Of a DNA stretch of 64,000 bases, positions 16,545 through 24,867 are shown piece by piece (the stretch's first letter is position 1; each line of letters begins with the position of its first letter). Made by a program: the position numbers and the translations under genes. The notes beneath the pieces were generated by a model. The model ran no database searches. It was not told where the DNA came from and saw only the letters and a program-made list of their open reading frames with translations. Source of the DNA: Bacillota bacterium (GTDB lineage: Bacteria; Bacillota_I; Bacilli_A; RF39; UBA660); NCBI GenBank assembly GCA_015059245.1, contig SVAU01000004.1, positions 1 to 64,000 of the forward strand. The letters are read 5' to 3'.

Positions 16545-17084
16545 ATGAATAAATTACAAATCGGAATAATGGGTTCAGCAGCTGACTTAAACTACTCTAA
16601 AGAAGCAGAAAACTTTGCTAAAGAATTAGGTCGTCTTATAGCTGAATCAAATAATATACTAGTATATGGAGCAGAAAAGGAATACTCTTCTCTATCTACA
16701 AACGCTGCTATAGAAGCATCAAAATATAATGGAGTAACAGTTGGTATAACTGGGTCTAAATCAAAAAATATTTGGGGAGACTTTAAACCAACAGTCCTAA
16801 TACCATGTGGTCTAGAAATAGGTGGTGGTCGTGAATTCACTTTAGTACTTTCATGTGACTGCATAATAGCAATCGGTGGTGGTTCAGGAACACTTACAGA
16901 AATGGCAATAGCATACCAAGCAGGAATCCCGATAATTGTTATAGACAAATTTGATGGATGGGCAAAAAAACTATCTAATAAATTTATTGATGATAGAAAG
17001 CGCTTAAAATGTATAAAAGCATCTACCCCACAAGATGCATTAGATAAAGCTATAAAAGAAGCAACAAAAAAAGTATCTAAATGA
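16545..17084 (+). CDS. LOG-like Rossmann protein (TIGR00725-type)
   Basis: 179 residues. The fold is that of the SLOG/LOG superfamily: MNKLQIGIMGSA at the N-terminus, a GGG motif (IGGGREFTLVLS), and the nucleotide-binding IAIGGGSGTLTEMAIAYQAG, close to the PGGxGTxxE motif of phosphoribohydrolases. LOG enzymes split nucleoside monophosphates to base and ribose 5-phosphate; related proteins bind nucleotides. The gene starts one base after the phosphoribosyltransferase stop, so both are under the same leader, pairing a PRPP-type enzyme with a possible nucleotide hydrolase. Confidence 0.75.
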   Translation: MNKLQIGIMGSAADLNYSKEAENFAKELGRLIAESNNILVYGAEKEYSSLSTNAAIEASKYNGVTVGITGSKSKNIWGDFKPTVLIPCGLEIGGGREFTLVLSCDCIIAIGGGSGTLTEMAIAYQAGIPIIVIDKFDGWAKKLSNKFIDDRKRLKCIKASTPQDALDKAIKEATKKVSK

Positions 17085-17098
17085 TACTTTTTATTTTT
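17066..17098. terminator. Bidirectional terminator between convergent genes
   Basis: AAAAAGTATC (17068-17077) with GATACTTTTT (17083-17092), A and T runs on both sides; it ends the LOG-like gene and the thymidylate-kinase-like gene. Confidence 0.8.
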
Positions 17099-17822
17099 GT
17101 TCAAAATTCTTCTTAACTAATTTATATACATCTTCATGAATATCTTCAATATTCTTCATCGTACCATCTTTATCACAACGTACAGCTGACCATCCTAAAT
17201 AATCTGCAACAAACATAGCACTTTCATAAACACGTTTCATAAACTCTAAGTCTCTTTCATGTATATCATTAGCTACTCCATCATTTACTTTTCTAGCATT
17301 ACGCATCTCAGTAACTAAATCAAATGGAGCATGTAAGAATATTACATCATCTGGTTTACCTATGCCCATCTTTTCATATTCAAACTCACATACATAATCA
17401 ATAAAAGCTTTCTTTTCTTCTATATCAGTAATTAATGCTGATTGATATATTAAACTTGAAGTAGTATATCTATCAAGTAATATAACTTTACCATTTTGCC
17501 ATTGTTCTCTTAAATGTTTATTCCAAGCAATAGCTCTATCTACTGCATATAAACTGTTTATCATATAAGGAGATAAATGTGCAGGATCTCCTAATTCACC
17601 CATTAAATATCTAACAACTGGTTCTCCATGAAAAGTCCCATATGATGGAAAATGATGATTATATATTTCTTTACCATCGCCTTCTAATCTTTGATGTAAC
17701 AACCCAAATTGAGTTGTCTTCCCCATTCCATCACATGCACCCTCAATTACAATAATCTTCCCAGGTTCAATTACTGGTTCAATTAATTCAATAGTTGGCT
17801 CTACCTTTTTTATTTCTTCCAT
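17091..17822 (-). CDS. Thymidylate-kinase-like P-loop kinase (paralogue 1)
   Basis: 243 residues. After a charged N-terminal extension of about 22 residues comes the P-loop EGACDGMGKTTQ, with one residue more than the usual TMK form EGxDGxGKTTQ. The DRY motif (LLDRYTTSSLIYQS) and a C-terminal IEDIHEDVYKLVKK follow. Thymidylate kinase makes dTDP from dTMP. A second, clearly related gene lies at 53861-54544, so at least one of the two may act on another nucleotide. Monocistronic, convergent with the LOG-like gene. Confidence 0.75.
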   Translation of the reverse strand: MEEIKKVEPTIELIEPVIEPGKIIVIEGACDGMGKTTQFGLLHQRLEGDGKEIYNHHFPSYGTFHGEPVVRYLMGELGDPAHLSPYMINSLYAVDRAIAWNKHLREQWQNGKVILLDRYTTSSLIYQSALITDIEEKKAFIDYVCEFEYEKMGIGKPDDVIFLHAPFDLVTEMRNARKVNDGVANDIHERDLEFMKRVYESAMFVADYLGWSAVRCDKDGTMKNIEDIHEDVYKLVKKNFEQK

Positions 17823-17908
17823 AACTCTCTACCTCTATCCTTCTTCTACCACTATAATAGTATCACAATAAAAGAAAAAAAGATTATAAGTAGACACTTT
17901 TTAACATA

Positions 17909-17940
17909 AACTTTTAATTAACTATTTATAATTAAAAGTT
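17909..17940. repeat. 12-bp inverted repeat in an intergenic gap
   Basis: AACTTTTAATTA (17909-17920) and TAATTAAAAGTT (17929-17940) are perfect inverted arms with an 8-base loop between the two flanking minus-strand genes. It lacks a GC-rich stem, so it is a weak terminator candidate or a protein-binding palindrome. Confidence 0.4.
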
Positions 17941-17968
17941 ATAATAAAAAAAGACTCATAATATGAAT

Positions 17969-18604
17969 CTATTTCTTACTAACTCCATCACTCTTTGGAA
18001 CTAAATCATCTAATACATTATCTCTAAACATATTAACATCTAATATATTATCACTACTAGGAACTAATTCAAATCTACTCAATAAATCACTTATTAATTC
18101 ATAAGCATCTTCTTTACTTAATTCAAAATTCTTAATAGGAAAACCTTTTTTAGAATAATACATTGTATAATAAGTACTACCTACTTTATCATGTTTAAAA
18201 TGAGTAAAATTATAGTCCCCATTCTTATGTAAATCTATATGTTTCTCCACCGTATGATCATCTACTTTAACTCTTTCATCTATTATAGTTTCTTCTTCAC
18301 CTAATAATATATTATAGAGATAACCATCATGCATTATTACATAGTAAGTACCTTTATTAACTCTTTGTCTTTTACTATTCCATAAAACTGCATTACCTAT
18401 TAAATCTAACAAATTGTAATTATCTATTTCATGCATTCTTTCTACATAATCACCAATAGTTACATAATCACTAACATCTACCATAAAAACATTATTACAT
18501 CTAGATATACTTATATCAAATACTTGTTTTTCTTCTACTGGTTGTATCTTTTCTTCTACTACCTTTTTTCTTCTTAAGTATTTATCTATTAATTCTTTAA
18601 ACAT
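17969..18604 (-). CDS. Unknown cytoplasmic protein
   Basis: 211 residues, no signal peptide or membrane segment. The N-terminus is very basic then acidic (YLRRKKVVEEKIQPVEEK). The rest is mixed alpha/beta with many Asp, Tyr and His residues. No family is recognised. Start at 18604 with GAGTGATACT upstream. It forms its own unit between the thymidylate-kinase-like gene and a Cys-rich lipoprotein gene. Confidence 0.55.
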   Translation of the reverse strand: MFKELIDKYLRRKKVVEEKIQPVEEKQVFDISISRCNNVFMVDVSDYVTIGDYVERMHEIDNYNLLDLIGNAVLWNSKRQRVNKGTYYVIMHDGYLYNILLGEEETIIDERVKVDDHTVEKHIDLHKNGDYNFTHFKHDKVGSTYYTMYYSKKGFPIKNFELSKEDAYELISDLLSRFELVPSSDNILDVNMFRDNVLDDLVPKSDGVSKK

Positions 18605-18664
18605 AGTATCACTTCACTCCGTCAAATATAATACTTAAAAAGTCTTAATAAATCAAATCTAAAT

Positions 18665-18690
18665 AAAAAAACAGATATTATTCTGTTTTT
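18665..18690 (-). terminator. Terminator of the Cys-rich lipoprotein gene
   Basis: AAACAGA (18669-18675) with TCTGTTT (18682-18688), T run on the minus strand, overlapping the stop. Confidence 0.65.
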
Positions 18691-19352
18691 ATTGGTTCAC
18701 TATATGTAACTTTTTGACATTTATAATCTTCAGTTAATCCATATCCTTCTTCACAACTAATATTAGCATCAGTTAAGTTTTCTATTACACATTTATCTTT
18801 AACTAGTTCTCCTATCTCACAACTAGTTTCAATATACATCCAAGATAATCTTCTACAGTAACCTTCCCACTTACTCATTCCTTTTTCAGGACAAGTCTTT
18901 TTAGTTTTATAAGGAATATTCTTTTCTTCATACTTTAAGCATTCTTTACCATCTTCACTTTTTTCAACACAAATCTTTTCATAACATAAATTAGACTTAG
19001 CTACATAAGTACTACTTAAAGTATCTCCTTCCTTAATTCTATCAGATTCACATACTCTAGTAACGATCATGTCATATTTCTTTTCACTAACACACCATTT
19101 TTCATTACCTATTACATATCCCTTAGAACATGTATTAACTGTTTTAGCAGCAATAGTCATAGTATTAGCACATTTACCTTTTTCTTTATTAAAAGTATAA
19201 CCTGATGGACATAATATCTTAGCATCAACACTTTCTACTATTTCACATACACCATCTACTAATGTACCTTGTTCACATATTAACTCTTCCTTTTTACTAC
19301 ATCCACTAATTAGTAATATAAACATTAATATATATATAATTCTTCTTTTCAT
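18678..19352 (-). CDS. Cysteine-rich lipoprotein with repeated Cys-Gly modules
   Basis: 224 residues. A lipoprotein signal with lipobox LISGC places the lipidated Cys at about residue 18. The mature part holds about 20 further cysteines, many in short modules of the form C-x2-G-x(5-9)-C, for example CEQGTLVDGVC, CPSGYTFNKEKGKC, CEIGELVKDKC and CEEGYGLTEDYKC. This spacing recalls small disulfide modules (EGF- or TIL-like) but I cannot assign a family. Disulfides would need an oxidising surface environment. Followed downstream by a terminator; the gene upstream is another anchored surface protein. Confidence 0.65.
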   Translation of the reverse strand: MKRRIIYILMFILLISGCSKKEELICEQGTLVDGVCEIVESVDAKILCPSGYTFNKEKGKCANTMTIAAKTVNTCSKGYVIGNEKWCVSEKKYDMIVTRVCESDRIKEGDTLSSTYVAKSNLCYEKICVEKSEDGKECLKYEEKNIPYKTKKTCPEKGMSKWEGYCRRLSWMYIETSCEIGELVKDKCVIENLTDANISCEEGYGLTEDYKCQKVTYSEPIKTE

Positions 19353-19382
19353 ATCATCACTATCCTATAATAATTGTACAAT

Positions 19383-19412
19383 AAAAAAATACTATTTTAA
19401 ATAGTATTTTTA
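19383..19412 (-). terminator. Intrinsic terminator
   Basis: An 11-bp stem, AAATACTATTT (19387-19397) with AAATAGTATTT (19399-19409), T run on the minus strand, at the stop of the gene at 19410. The loop is very short, so the inner pairs would open. Confidence 0.6.
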
Positions 19413-20333
19413 TTTAACTGGTTCAGTACTAACCCAATACCAATGTCCATCTTGGGCTTTTTTAAATCCATGTTTATATGTTGCTTTTTTTCTACCTACA
19501 TTATAATTAGAAACGATTGAATCTATTAAATTATCAGCAACTACATATTTACCAGTACCAACAGTTACTTTCTTAGCAGAATCACCATATATAACTACAT
19601 CATAATTAGCTTTTCTATCATCTAGCTTACCTGTTATATATAAGTATTTATCAGTTACATATAAAGTATCCTCACCTAATTCATAATCAACATATTCTCT
19701 ATAATGATAAGATAAATCATCAAAGTCAAAATCTATAACTTCATGATGATACATATTATCTTTATACTTTACTATATAATTAGGATGTTCTGAAAAATCA
19801 CCATGACTAATAGGAATACCATAATAATAATTGCTCTTTTCTTGTAATAAAGTAGCATCAAATCTATACCACCCTTTACTTAATAAATTACTAAAACTAC
19901 AATCATTTTCTATACAGAATTCAGTACCATCTTCATTTAAAGGAGCTAATACATTATCTTCATTAAAATTTATTTTCGAAAAAAGATATGTTCTTAAGAA
20001 AGCTGGATTAGCATTATTAACTGTCATCTTATTAGTATGATATATTGTAGTACCAACATAAGTATCTAAATATGGTAATGATTCTCCATATATTTTCTTT
20101 ACATCAGCAACTGTTAATTCAGTCATATCTTTATCATTTATATTATCTTCTACTTTAGGTGGTTCTGTTACAGGAGGAACTTCTTCCTCACTATTAGCCA
20201 TAACTACTAAAGCAATAATCAATACTATTAATAATACTGCTACTATACCAACTATATATACATACATTGGTATTTTCTTTTTTTCTACTACTTTCTTAGT
20301 TTCTTCAACTTTTATCTCTTTATTCTCTTCCAT
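19410..20333 (-). CDS. Single-pass membrane protein of unknown function
   Basis: 307 residues. A charged cytoplasmic N-terminus (about 20 residues, Lys/Glu) precedes one membrane helix (about 22-45, VYIVGIVAVLLIVLIIALVV), an acidic Pro/Glu linker and an extracytoplasmic domain of about 240 residues rich in Tyr and Asp. It ends HWYWVSTEPVK. No family is recognised. AGGTGATTATACA precedes the ATG. Neighbouring genes encode other anchored surface proteins. Confidence 0.6.
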   Translation of the reverse strand: MEENKEIKVEETKKVVEKKKIPMYVYIVGIVAVLLIVLIIALVVMANSEEEVPPVTEPPKVEDNINDKDMTELTVADVKKIYGESLPYLDTYVGTTIYHTNKMTVNNANPAFLRTYLFSKINFNEDNVLAPLNEDGTEFCIENDCSFSNLLSKGWYRFDATLLQEKSNYYYGIPISHGDFSEHPNYIVKYKDNMYHHEVIDFDFDDLSYHYREYVDYELGEDTLYVTDKYLYITGKLDDRKANYDVVIYGDSAKKVTVGTGKYVVADNLIDSIVSNYNVGRKKATYKHGFKKAQDGHWYWVSTEPVK

Positions 20334-20388
20334 TGTATAATCACCTTACTATTTATATTATACTAGTTTTATTAATTAAAAAAAAGAG

Positions 20389-20414
20389 CAAAAAAAAACT
20401 ACTAAACAGTAGTT
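20389..20414 (-). terminator. Terminator of yceD-rpmF
   Basis: AACTACT (20397-20403), AAAC loop, AGTAGTT (20408-20414), then T8 on the minus strand, ten bases past the rpmF stop. Confidence 0.75.
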
Positions 20415-20423
20415 CCTTTAAAA

Positions 20424-20615
20424 CTATTCTTCAGTAGATTCTGCAACAGCTACTACTTCTTTACCTTTGTAGTAACCACATTTCATACATGCACGATGAG
20501 GTTGGATTGTTGCACCACATTTAGGGCATTTAGTTAAAGTTCCAACTTCTTTTTTTAAGTGAGTACGACGCATTCTTTTTTTAGTTTTACTTGTTCTTCT
20601 AAAAGGAACTGCCAT
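20424..20615 (-). CDS. rpmF: 50S ribosomal protein L32
   Basis: 63 residues from the ATG at 20615, with GGAGTGAAATC upstream. It begins [17 protein letters not shown] and has the zinc-binding pair [18 protein letters not shown], the four-Cys (zinc) form of L32. Located directly after yceD, the usual arrangement across bacteria. Confidence 0.96.
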   Translation of the reverse strand: MAVPFRRTSKTKKRMRRTHLKKEVGTLTKCPKCGATIQPHRACMKCGYYKGKEVVAVAESTEE

Positions 20616-20619
20616 GATT

Positions 20620-21099
20620 TCACTCCTTCCCTTCTTTTTCAAGTAGCTCTAACAAAGGAGCTAATCTTGGATCTAACTTTGGTCTTTCTTCATTTACTAG
20701 TTCCCAACCTTCACCTTCAAGGTTATATTCTTTCTCAGGGTTCTTACGAACACTAATTGGGACCTCTAGTACAATATTTTGCCATAAAATATCCATAATA
20801 TCAAGTGTTTTTAACTCATTTTGGTCTTTTTCGTCATCATTTTCACTTAATATTTCAGATATTTCAAAACTAAATGGATAATCTATAGGTTCTAAGTCCA
20901 TAGCATCTAATAAAACCATTGAACCTTCTACCTTACACTCGAAAACTATTTCACTAGTAATGCTATAATAAGCTCTACCATTTACTTTAATATTTTCTAA
21001 CTTTTGGATAGGAGTATTTTTTATATATTCTTCACCAAATGAAACAGTATCATTAATAACAATACCTTTTTCATCTACTTTAGCTAAATCTATATACAT
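20620..21099 (-). CDS. YceD family protein (DUF177), large-subunit rRNA accumulation
   Basis: 159 residues from the ATG at 21099 (GGGTGATATT upstream). The family signature is a central [14 protein letters not shown] strand and the C-terminal [21 protein letters not shown], which matches the conserved KxDPRLAxLxxL end. YceD/DUF177 is needed for 23S rRNA accumulation in other bacteria and is nearly always upstream of rpmF, as here, with a four-base gap. A strong promoter precedes it (TTGTAA, 17 bp, TATAAT with extended TG). Confidence 0.85.
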   Translation of the reverse strand: MYIDLAKVDEKGIVINDTVSFGEEYIKNTPIQKLENIKVNGRAYYSITSEIVFECKVEGSMVLLDAMDLEPIDYPFSFEISEILSENDDEKDQNELKTLDIMDILWQNIVLEVPISVRKNPEKEYNLEGEGWELVNEERPKLDPRLAPLLELLEKEGKE

Positions 21100-21121
21100 A
21101 ATATCACCCACTAGCCCCATA

Positions 21122-21150
21122 ATTATAACAACTTTTCTTGAATATTACAA
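21122..21150 (-). promoter_or_regulatory. Promoter of yceD-rpmF
   Basis: On the minus strand TTGTAA (21150-21145), 17-bp spacer ending in TGT, TATAAT (21127-21122): a good -35 and an extended consensus -10. Confidence 0.7.
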
Positions 21151-21192
21151 CTCTATATAATAAAATAAAATATATAAAGAAGGCGATTATTT

Positions 21193-22314
21193 ATGAACGT
21201 AATAGGACTTATAGCAGAATATAATCCATTTCATAATGGACACTTATATCATATCAATAAAATTAAAGAACTATATCCTGATTCTTTACTTGTTTTAGTA
21301 CTTAATGGTTACTTTACTCAACGTGGTACTATTTCAGTATTAAGTAAAGAAGATAAAACAAAAATATCTTTAAATAATAATATTGATATAGTACTAGAAT
21401 TACCATTCATTTATGGTACTCAATCTTCAGACATATTCGCCTATAATAGTGTAAAACTATTAAATGAATTAAAAGTAGATAAAATAATATTTGGTAGTGA
21501 ATCTAATAACATAGATTTACTTAATAAAGTAGTAGATATTCAACTAAATGATTCAACATACGAAGAATCAGTAAAGAAATATCTTGATCAAGGAGATAAC
21601 TATCCTACTGCTATGAAAAAAGCCCTTAATATAGAAGAAGATATTAATAATCCTAATGACTTATTAGGTATCTCATATATTAAAGCTATTAGACAAATAA
21701 ATCCTAATATAGTAGCAGAAACTATAAAAAGAACTAATAGTTACCATGATATAGATTCTACTGATTCAATAGTAAGTGCTACTAACATAAGAACTAAACT
21801 ATCTAATGAAGAATCTATAGATAACTATCTACCACAAGATGTAATACCTTATTTAAATAATGTATCTAATGATAACTTATTCAATTTGCTTAAATTTAAA
21901 ATCTTAACAGATAATGACTTAAGTAAATACCTTGATGTAGATGAAGGTATCGAATATAGAATATTAAAGTTTATTAATCAATCAAATACAATAGATGAAC
22001 TAATATCTAACATAAAAACAAAACGATACACATACAATAAAATTAATCGTATGTTACTACATATCCTTATTGGTTTAACTAAAGATGATAATCATCTAAC
22101 TACTTTAGACTACATAAAAATATTAGGTTTCAATACTAAAGGACAAGAGTATCTTAAATCTATTAGAAAAGAAATTTCTCTACCTACAACACCTAATAAA
22201 GAATCTAAAGTATTTGAGATAGAATTAAAATCAGCATACCTATATGAACAAGCTACTAAAAAATCATTAGATAACTTCGATATAAAAAATATACCAATAC
22301 AAAAAAGAGATTAA
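21193..22314 (+). CDS. tmcAL: tRNA(Met) cytidine acetate ligase
   Basis: 373 residues, matching the family length. The nucleotidyltransferase-type ATP site appears as AEYNPFHNGH (residues 8-17) at the N-terminus, followed by LNGYFTQRGTISVLSKEDK and IIFGSES. TmcAL (formerly YlbM) activates acetate with ATP to acetylate the wobble C34 of elongator tRNA-Met in Firmicutes. Divergent from yceD-rpmF; AAGAAGGCGAT precedes the ATG. It ends in a bidirectional terminator. Confidence 0.92.
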   Translation: MNVIGLIAEYNPFHNGHLYHINKIKELYPDSLLVLVLNGYFTQRGTISVLSKEDKTKISLNNNIDIVLELPFIYGTQSSDIFAYNSVKLLNELKVDKIIFGSESNNIDLLNKVVDIQLNDSTYEESVKKYLDQGDNYPTAMKKALNIEEDINNPNDLLGISYIKAIRQINPNIVAETIKRTNSYHDIDSTDSIVSATNIRTKLSNEESIDNYLPQDVIPYLNNVSNDNLFNLLKFKILTDNDLSKYLDVDEGIEYRILKFINQSNTIDELISNIKTKRYTYNKINRMLLHILIGLTKDDNHLTTLDYIKILGFNTKGQEYLKSIRKEISLPTTPNKESKVFEIELKSAYLYEQATKKSLDNFDIKNIPIQKRD

Positions 22315-22328
22315 CTAATCTCTTTTTT
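22301..22328. terminator. Bidirectional terminator
   Basis: A 13-bp perfect stem, AAAAAAGAGATTA (22301-22313) with TAATCTCTTTTTT (22316-22328). It overlaps the tmcAL stop and touches the stop of the convergent gene at 22327. Confidence 0.8.
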
Positions 22329-22632
22329 ATTTATACTTATAACCTTTTCTATTTAAGAATCTTACAAACTTGTCATTAGATCTATATAAGAAATATGAAG
22401 TAATAATAAATCCTATTAAACTTAAAGTAGATAATATACAACCTACCATTAAATCAAGTATACAAGTAAGTATTCCAAGTAATATTAATGCACCAAATAT
22501 ACTAAACATTATAAATAATAATATAGAATAATTATAATGTTCTCTATTTACTCTTCTATATTCTCTTCTTAATGTATTTTGATTTTCTTTACTTAAAGTA
22601 CGAAAAGGTACTTTTTGAAATCTTCTACCCAT
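22327..22632 (-). CDS. Small two-helix membrane protein
   Basis: 101 residues: a basic N-terminus (GRRFQKVPFRTLSKENQ), two adjacent membrane helices between about residues 37 and 85, and a basic C-terminal tail (RFLNRKGYKYK). No family recognised. Its ATG overlaps the stop of the MIF-like gene by one base (TAATG), so the two are translationally coupled. Confidence 0.6.
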   Translation of the reverse strand: MGRRFQKVPFRTLSKENQNTLRREYRRVNREHYNYSILLFIMFSIFGALILLGILTCILDLMVGCILSTLSLIGFIITSYFLYRSNDKFVRFLNRKGYKYK

Positions 22633-22967
22633 TAGAAATTACTTCCATTCCATCCCCAGTTAGCAAATTCTCCATAACTAACATATATATGATCAGGTCT
22701 AATACCTAATTCACTATTAAGTATTTCTGTAATAGCCCCAGTCATTGTATTGTATTCAGTAGATTTACCTAATATCTTAACATCTACATAAGCTATTAAA
22801 TTCTCATTACTACCTCTAAAATATAAATTACATTCAGGTACAAATTCTACCATTAACCAATCTTCACTCTTACCTAAGATTCTAATAGCTTCTCCTAATC
22901 TTTCTTTAATTCTTTTTTCTTTTTCTTTATCAATTTTACAATTTGTTCTAGTTTGAATATATGGCAT
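22632..22967 (-). CDS. Tautomerase of the MIF family
   Basis: 111 residues. The ATG at 22967 is chosen over one two codons earlier because the family needs Pro2 as catalytic base (MPYIQTRTN). The length and the end of the protein (FANWGWNGSNF) closely resemble macrophage migration inhibitory factor, whose C-terminus has GWNxSTF. MIF-type proteins are keto-enol tautomerases and trimerise. No signal peptide, as in animal MIF. Coupled to a small membrane protein gene downstream. Confidence 0.82.
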   Translation of the reverse strand: MPYIQTRTNCKIDKEKEKRIKERLGEAIRILGKSEDWLMVEFVPECNLYFRGSNENLIAYVDVKILGKSTEYNTMTGAITEILNSELGIRPDHIYVSYGEFANWGWNGSNF

Positions 22968-23003
22968 AATCATCCATCCTTTCTAGAATAATTATATCAT
23001 ATA

Positions 23004-24137
23004 CTATAATCCTATTCTAGTAATCTTACTAGTATCCATCTCATCTATTCTTTTTCTATTCAAAGATAATACTAAATTTCTTTCCCCTTGAAACATATCT
23101 TTATTAGTTTCTCTTTCAACTACTAAAGAACCATTCTCTATCATAGGTAATAACATAGTTTCAAATATCTCTTTAACTTTCTTCTTATCATTAAATCTAT
23201 TATATAAAGCAGCAAAATCAAGTACTGTCATATTACCATTCATAGATAAAATATATTCCATAGTTTGATAATCTAATGTCTTCCATCTTTCTCCAGAAGC
23301 AACTCTTAAATGATGCATCACATATTCTTTTTCTAATTCTTTCTTAACATTTATTAACATATATTTTAAAAACTTAGTAATCTCATATCTATCTTTACAT
23401 TCTCTAATAGTTCTATCATATGTTGAATCAAAATTAATACCTCTATTAAATATAATATAAGGGAATATATCATTATTAAGTAAATACCACATAGCAACAG
23501 TTCTACTAGTTCTACCATTAATATCAAAATAAGGATGTATATATACAAAGTAAAAATGCATTATTTGTGACTTAATAAAATAATCAGTAGGACTATTAAA
23601 TGTTTCACCATTATTAACATAATCAAAGAATACTTTCATAAAATCAGGTACTTTACTTTCATCTATACCATGATCCATAGTATCATCAAGTCTTCCACCT
23701 TGTAATATATATACAGGAGCAGTTCTATACATAGTACCCATTCTATCTTTATCTTCTCTACTTAATAAATCTTTACTTAATAATTCATATAATTTATGTA
23801 CATTTTCTTCAGTAATATCATTACCTTGTAATATATATCTATAACCTTCATATAGATTAATTATTCTATTACGTCTTTCTACATCACTTACTTGATGAGC
23901 ATTAGCTATAACTTTTTCAATCAATGAAACAGAATCATTAATACCTTCAACAGTATTATTAGCTTTTATCTCATGAGTAAATAAAACTTTCTTTGAAAAA
24001 GTTCTATTATTCATAAAATCTTCACCATCTAAAAATGTTTCAAGTTCTCTAACTAAATCACTTAAGTATTCTCTATTAATAGTAAATAATCTTCCTGTAT
24101 CAGTCTTTAAAGGTAATACTTCTCTTCTTCCTGTCAT
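23004..24137 (-). CDS. Fic family protein
   Basis: 377 residues. The Fic core reads HPYFDINGRTSRT at residues 201-213, a variant of HPFxDGNGR in which the Gly after Asp is Ile. An N-terminal NTVEGI segment (residues 61-66) resembles the inhibitory-helix motif of self-inhibited Fic proteins. The C-terminal 100 residues look like a winged-helix part. Fic enzymes transfer AMP from ATP to Ser, Thr or Tyr of target proteins. No antitoxin partner gene is next to it. Single-gene unit. Confidence 0.82.
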   Translation of the reverse strand: MTGRREVLPLKTDTGRLFTINREYLSDLVRELETFLDGEDFMNNRTFSKKVLFTHEIKANNTVEGINDSVSLIEKVIANAHQVSDVERRNRIINLYEGYRYILQGNDITEENVHKLYELLSKDLLSREDKDRMGTMYRTAPVYILQGGRLDDTMDHGIDESKVPDFMKVFFDYVNNGETFNSPTDYFIKSQIMHFYFVYIHPYFDINGRTSRTVAMWYLLNNDIFPYIIFNRGINFDSTYDRTIRECKDRYEITKFLKYMLINVKKELEKEYVMHHLRVASGERWKTLDYQTMEYILSMNGNMTVLDFAALYNRFNDKKKVKEIFETMLLPMIENGSLVVERETNKDMFQGERNLVLSLNRKRIDEMDTSKITRIGL

Positions 24138-24172
24138 ATAAATCCCCCTAAGTAAGTTGTATTATAACCACT

Positions 24173-24203
24173 AAAAAAGAAATAGACAACCTATTTCTTT
24201 TTT
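24173..24203 (-). terminator. Intrinsic terminator
   Basis: A 13-bp perfect stem, AAAAAAGAAATAG (24173-24185) with CTATTTCTTTTTT (24191-24203), T run on the minus strand, covering the stop at 24191. Confidence 0.8.
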
Positions 24204-24814
24204 CTTATTAACAAGATTATACATATAATAGAAATTATACTAAGAACTACAATTACTATATTCTTAATTAAATTTTTAATATATTCAGTATGATCAACTT
24301 CTCTTAAATCAACTATTCTTTCTACTTCAGTAACTTTATATCCATTTATTTTTTCACATGTAACTTCATCAGCAATTATAACTTCATTACCAAATATATC
24401 TAACTTATTTATAGTAGTATCTTTAAGTATTTCTATACCAATATTAAAGTTTACTAAAGTATCATGTCTTTTCAATTCCATATCTTCAACTAAACTAAAA
24501 TAAACTAAACTCTTACCTACACTATTTCTTTTATAATCAATAAATATATCTACATTATCATTATCTACATTATATATATTACTCTTTAATACATCTTCAT
24601 AATTAGTAATATAACCGATATTAATTTCTTTCATTAATTTACTTAATTTTAATTTATCATTATCTACTCTTACAGTAACAGGTACTACTACCTTATTATC
24701 TTTAACTACAACACATTTATTAGTAACAGTATAAAATGAAGTTACTTTACTCTCTGCATTAACATTTCCTATTAACATAAATAAACTAAGTATTATAAAC
24801 AATATCTTTTTCAC
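24191..24814 (-). CDS. Secreted protein anchored by a C-terminal helix, unknown
   Basis: 207 residues from a GTG start at 24814; AGGTGGTGAT lies four bases upstream and the protein then begins with a clean signal peptide (KKILFIILSLFMLIGNVNA). A beta-rich ectodomain (about 25-170) is followed by one C-terminal membrane helix and RKKK, so it is probably a type I surface protein. Possibly a cohesin- or adhesion-like fold, but this is not supported by a motif. Unit of its own. Confidence 0.6.
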   Translation of the reverse strand: MKKILFIILSLFMLIGNVNAESKVTSFYTVTNKCVVVKDNKVVVPVTVRVDNDKLKLSKLMKEINIGYITNYEDVLKSNIYNVDNDNVDIFIDYKRNSVGKSLVYFSLVEDMELKRHDTLVNFNIGIEILKDTTINKLDIFGNEVIIADEVTCEKINGYKVTEVERIVDLREVDHTEYIKNLIKNIVIVVLSIISIICIILLIRKKK

Positions 24815-24843
24815 GTATATCACCACCTAAATTATACCAAAAG

Positions 24844-24865
24844 AAAAAGTCCTATTAAAGGACTT
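24844..24865 (-). terminator. Intrinsic terminator (copy 1 of a repeated cassette)
   Basis: AAGTCCT (24847-24853), ATTAA loop, AGGACTT (24859-24865). The same AAGAAAAAGTCCTATTAAAG core recurs after the propeller gene at 27421. Confidence 0.7.
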
Positions 24866-24867
24866 CT

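Noticed and set aside
16592..17104. 170-codon minus-strand frame opposite the LOG-like gene
   Set aside because: The plus frame has clear LOG motifs; the minus frame has none and crosses the terminator.
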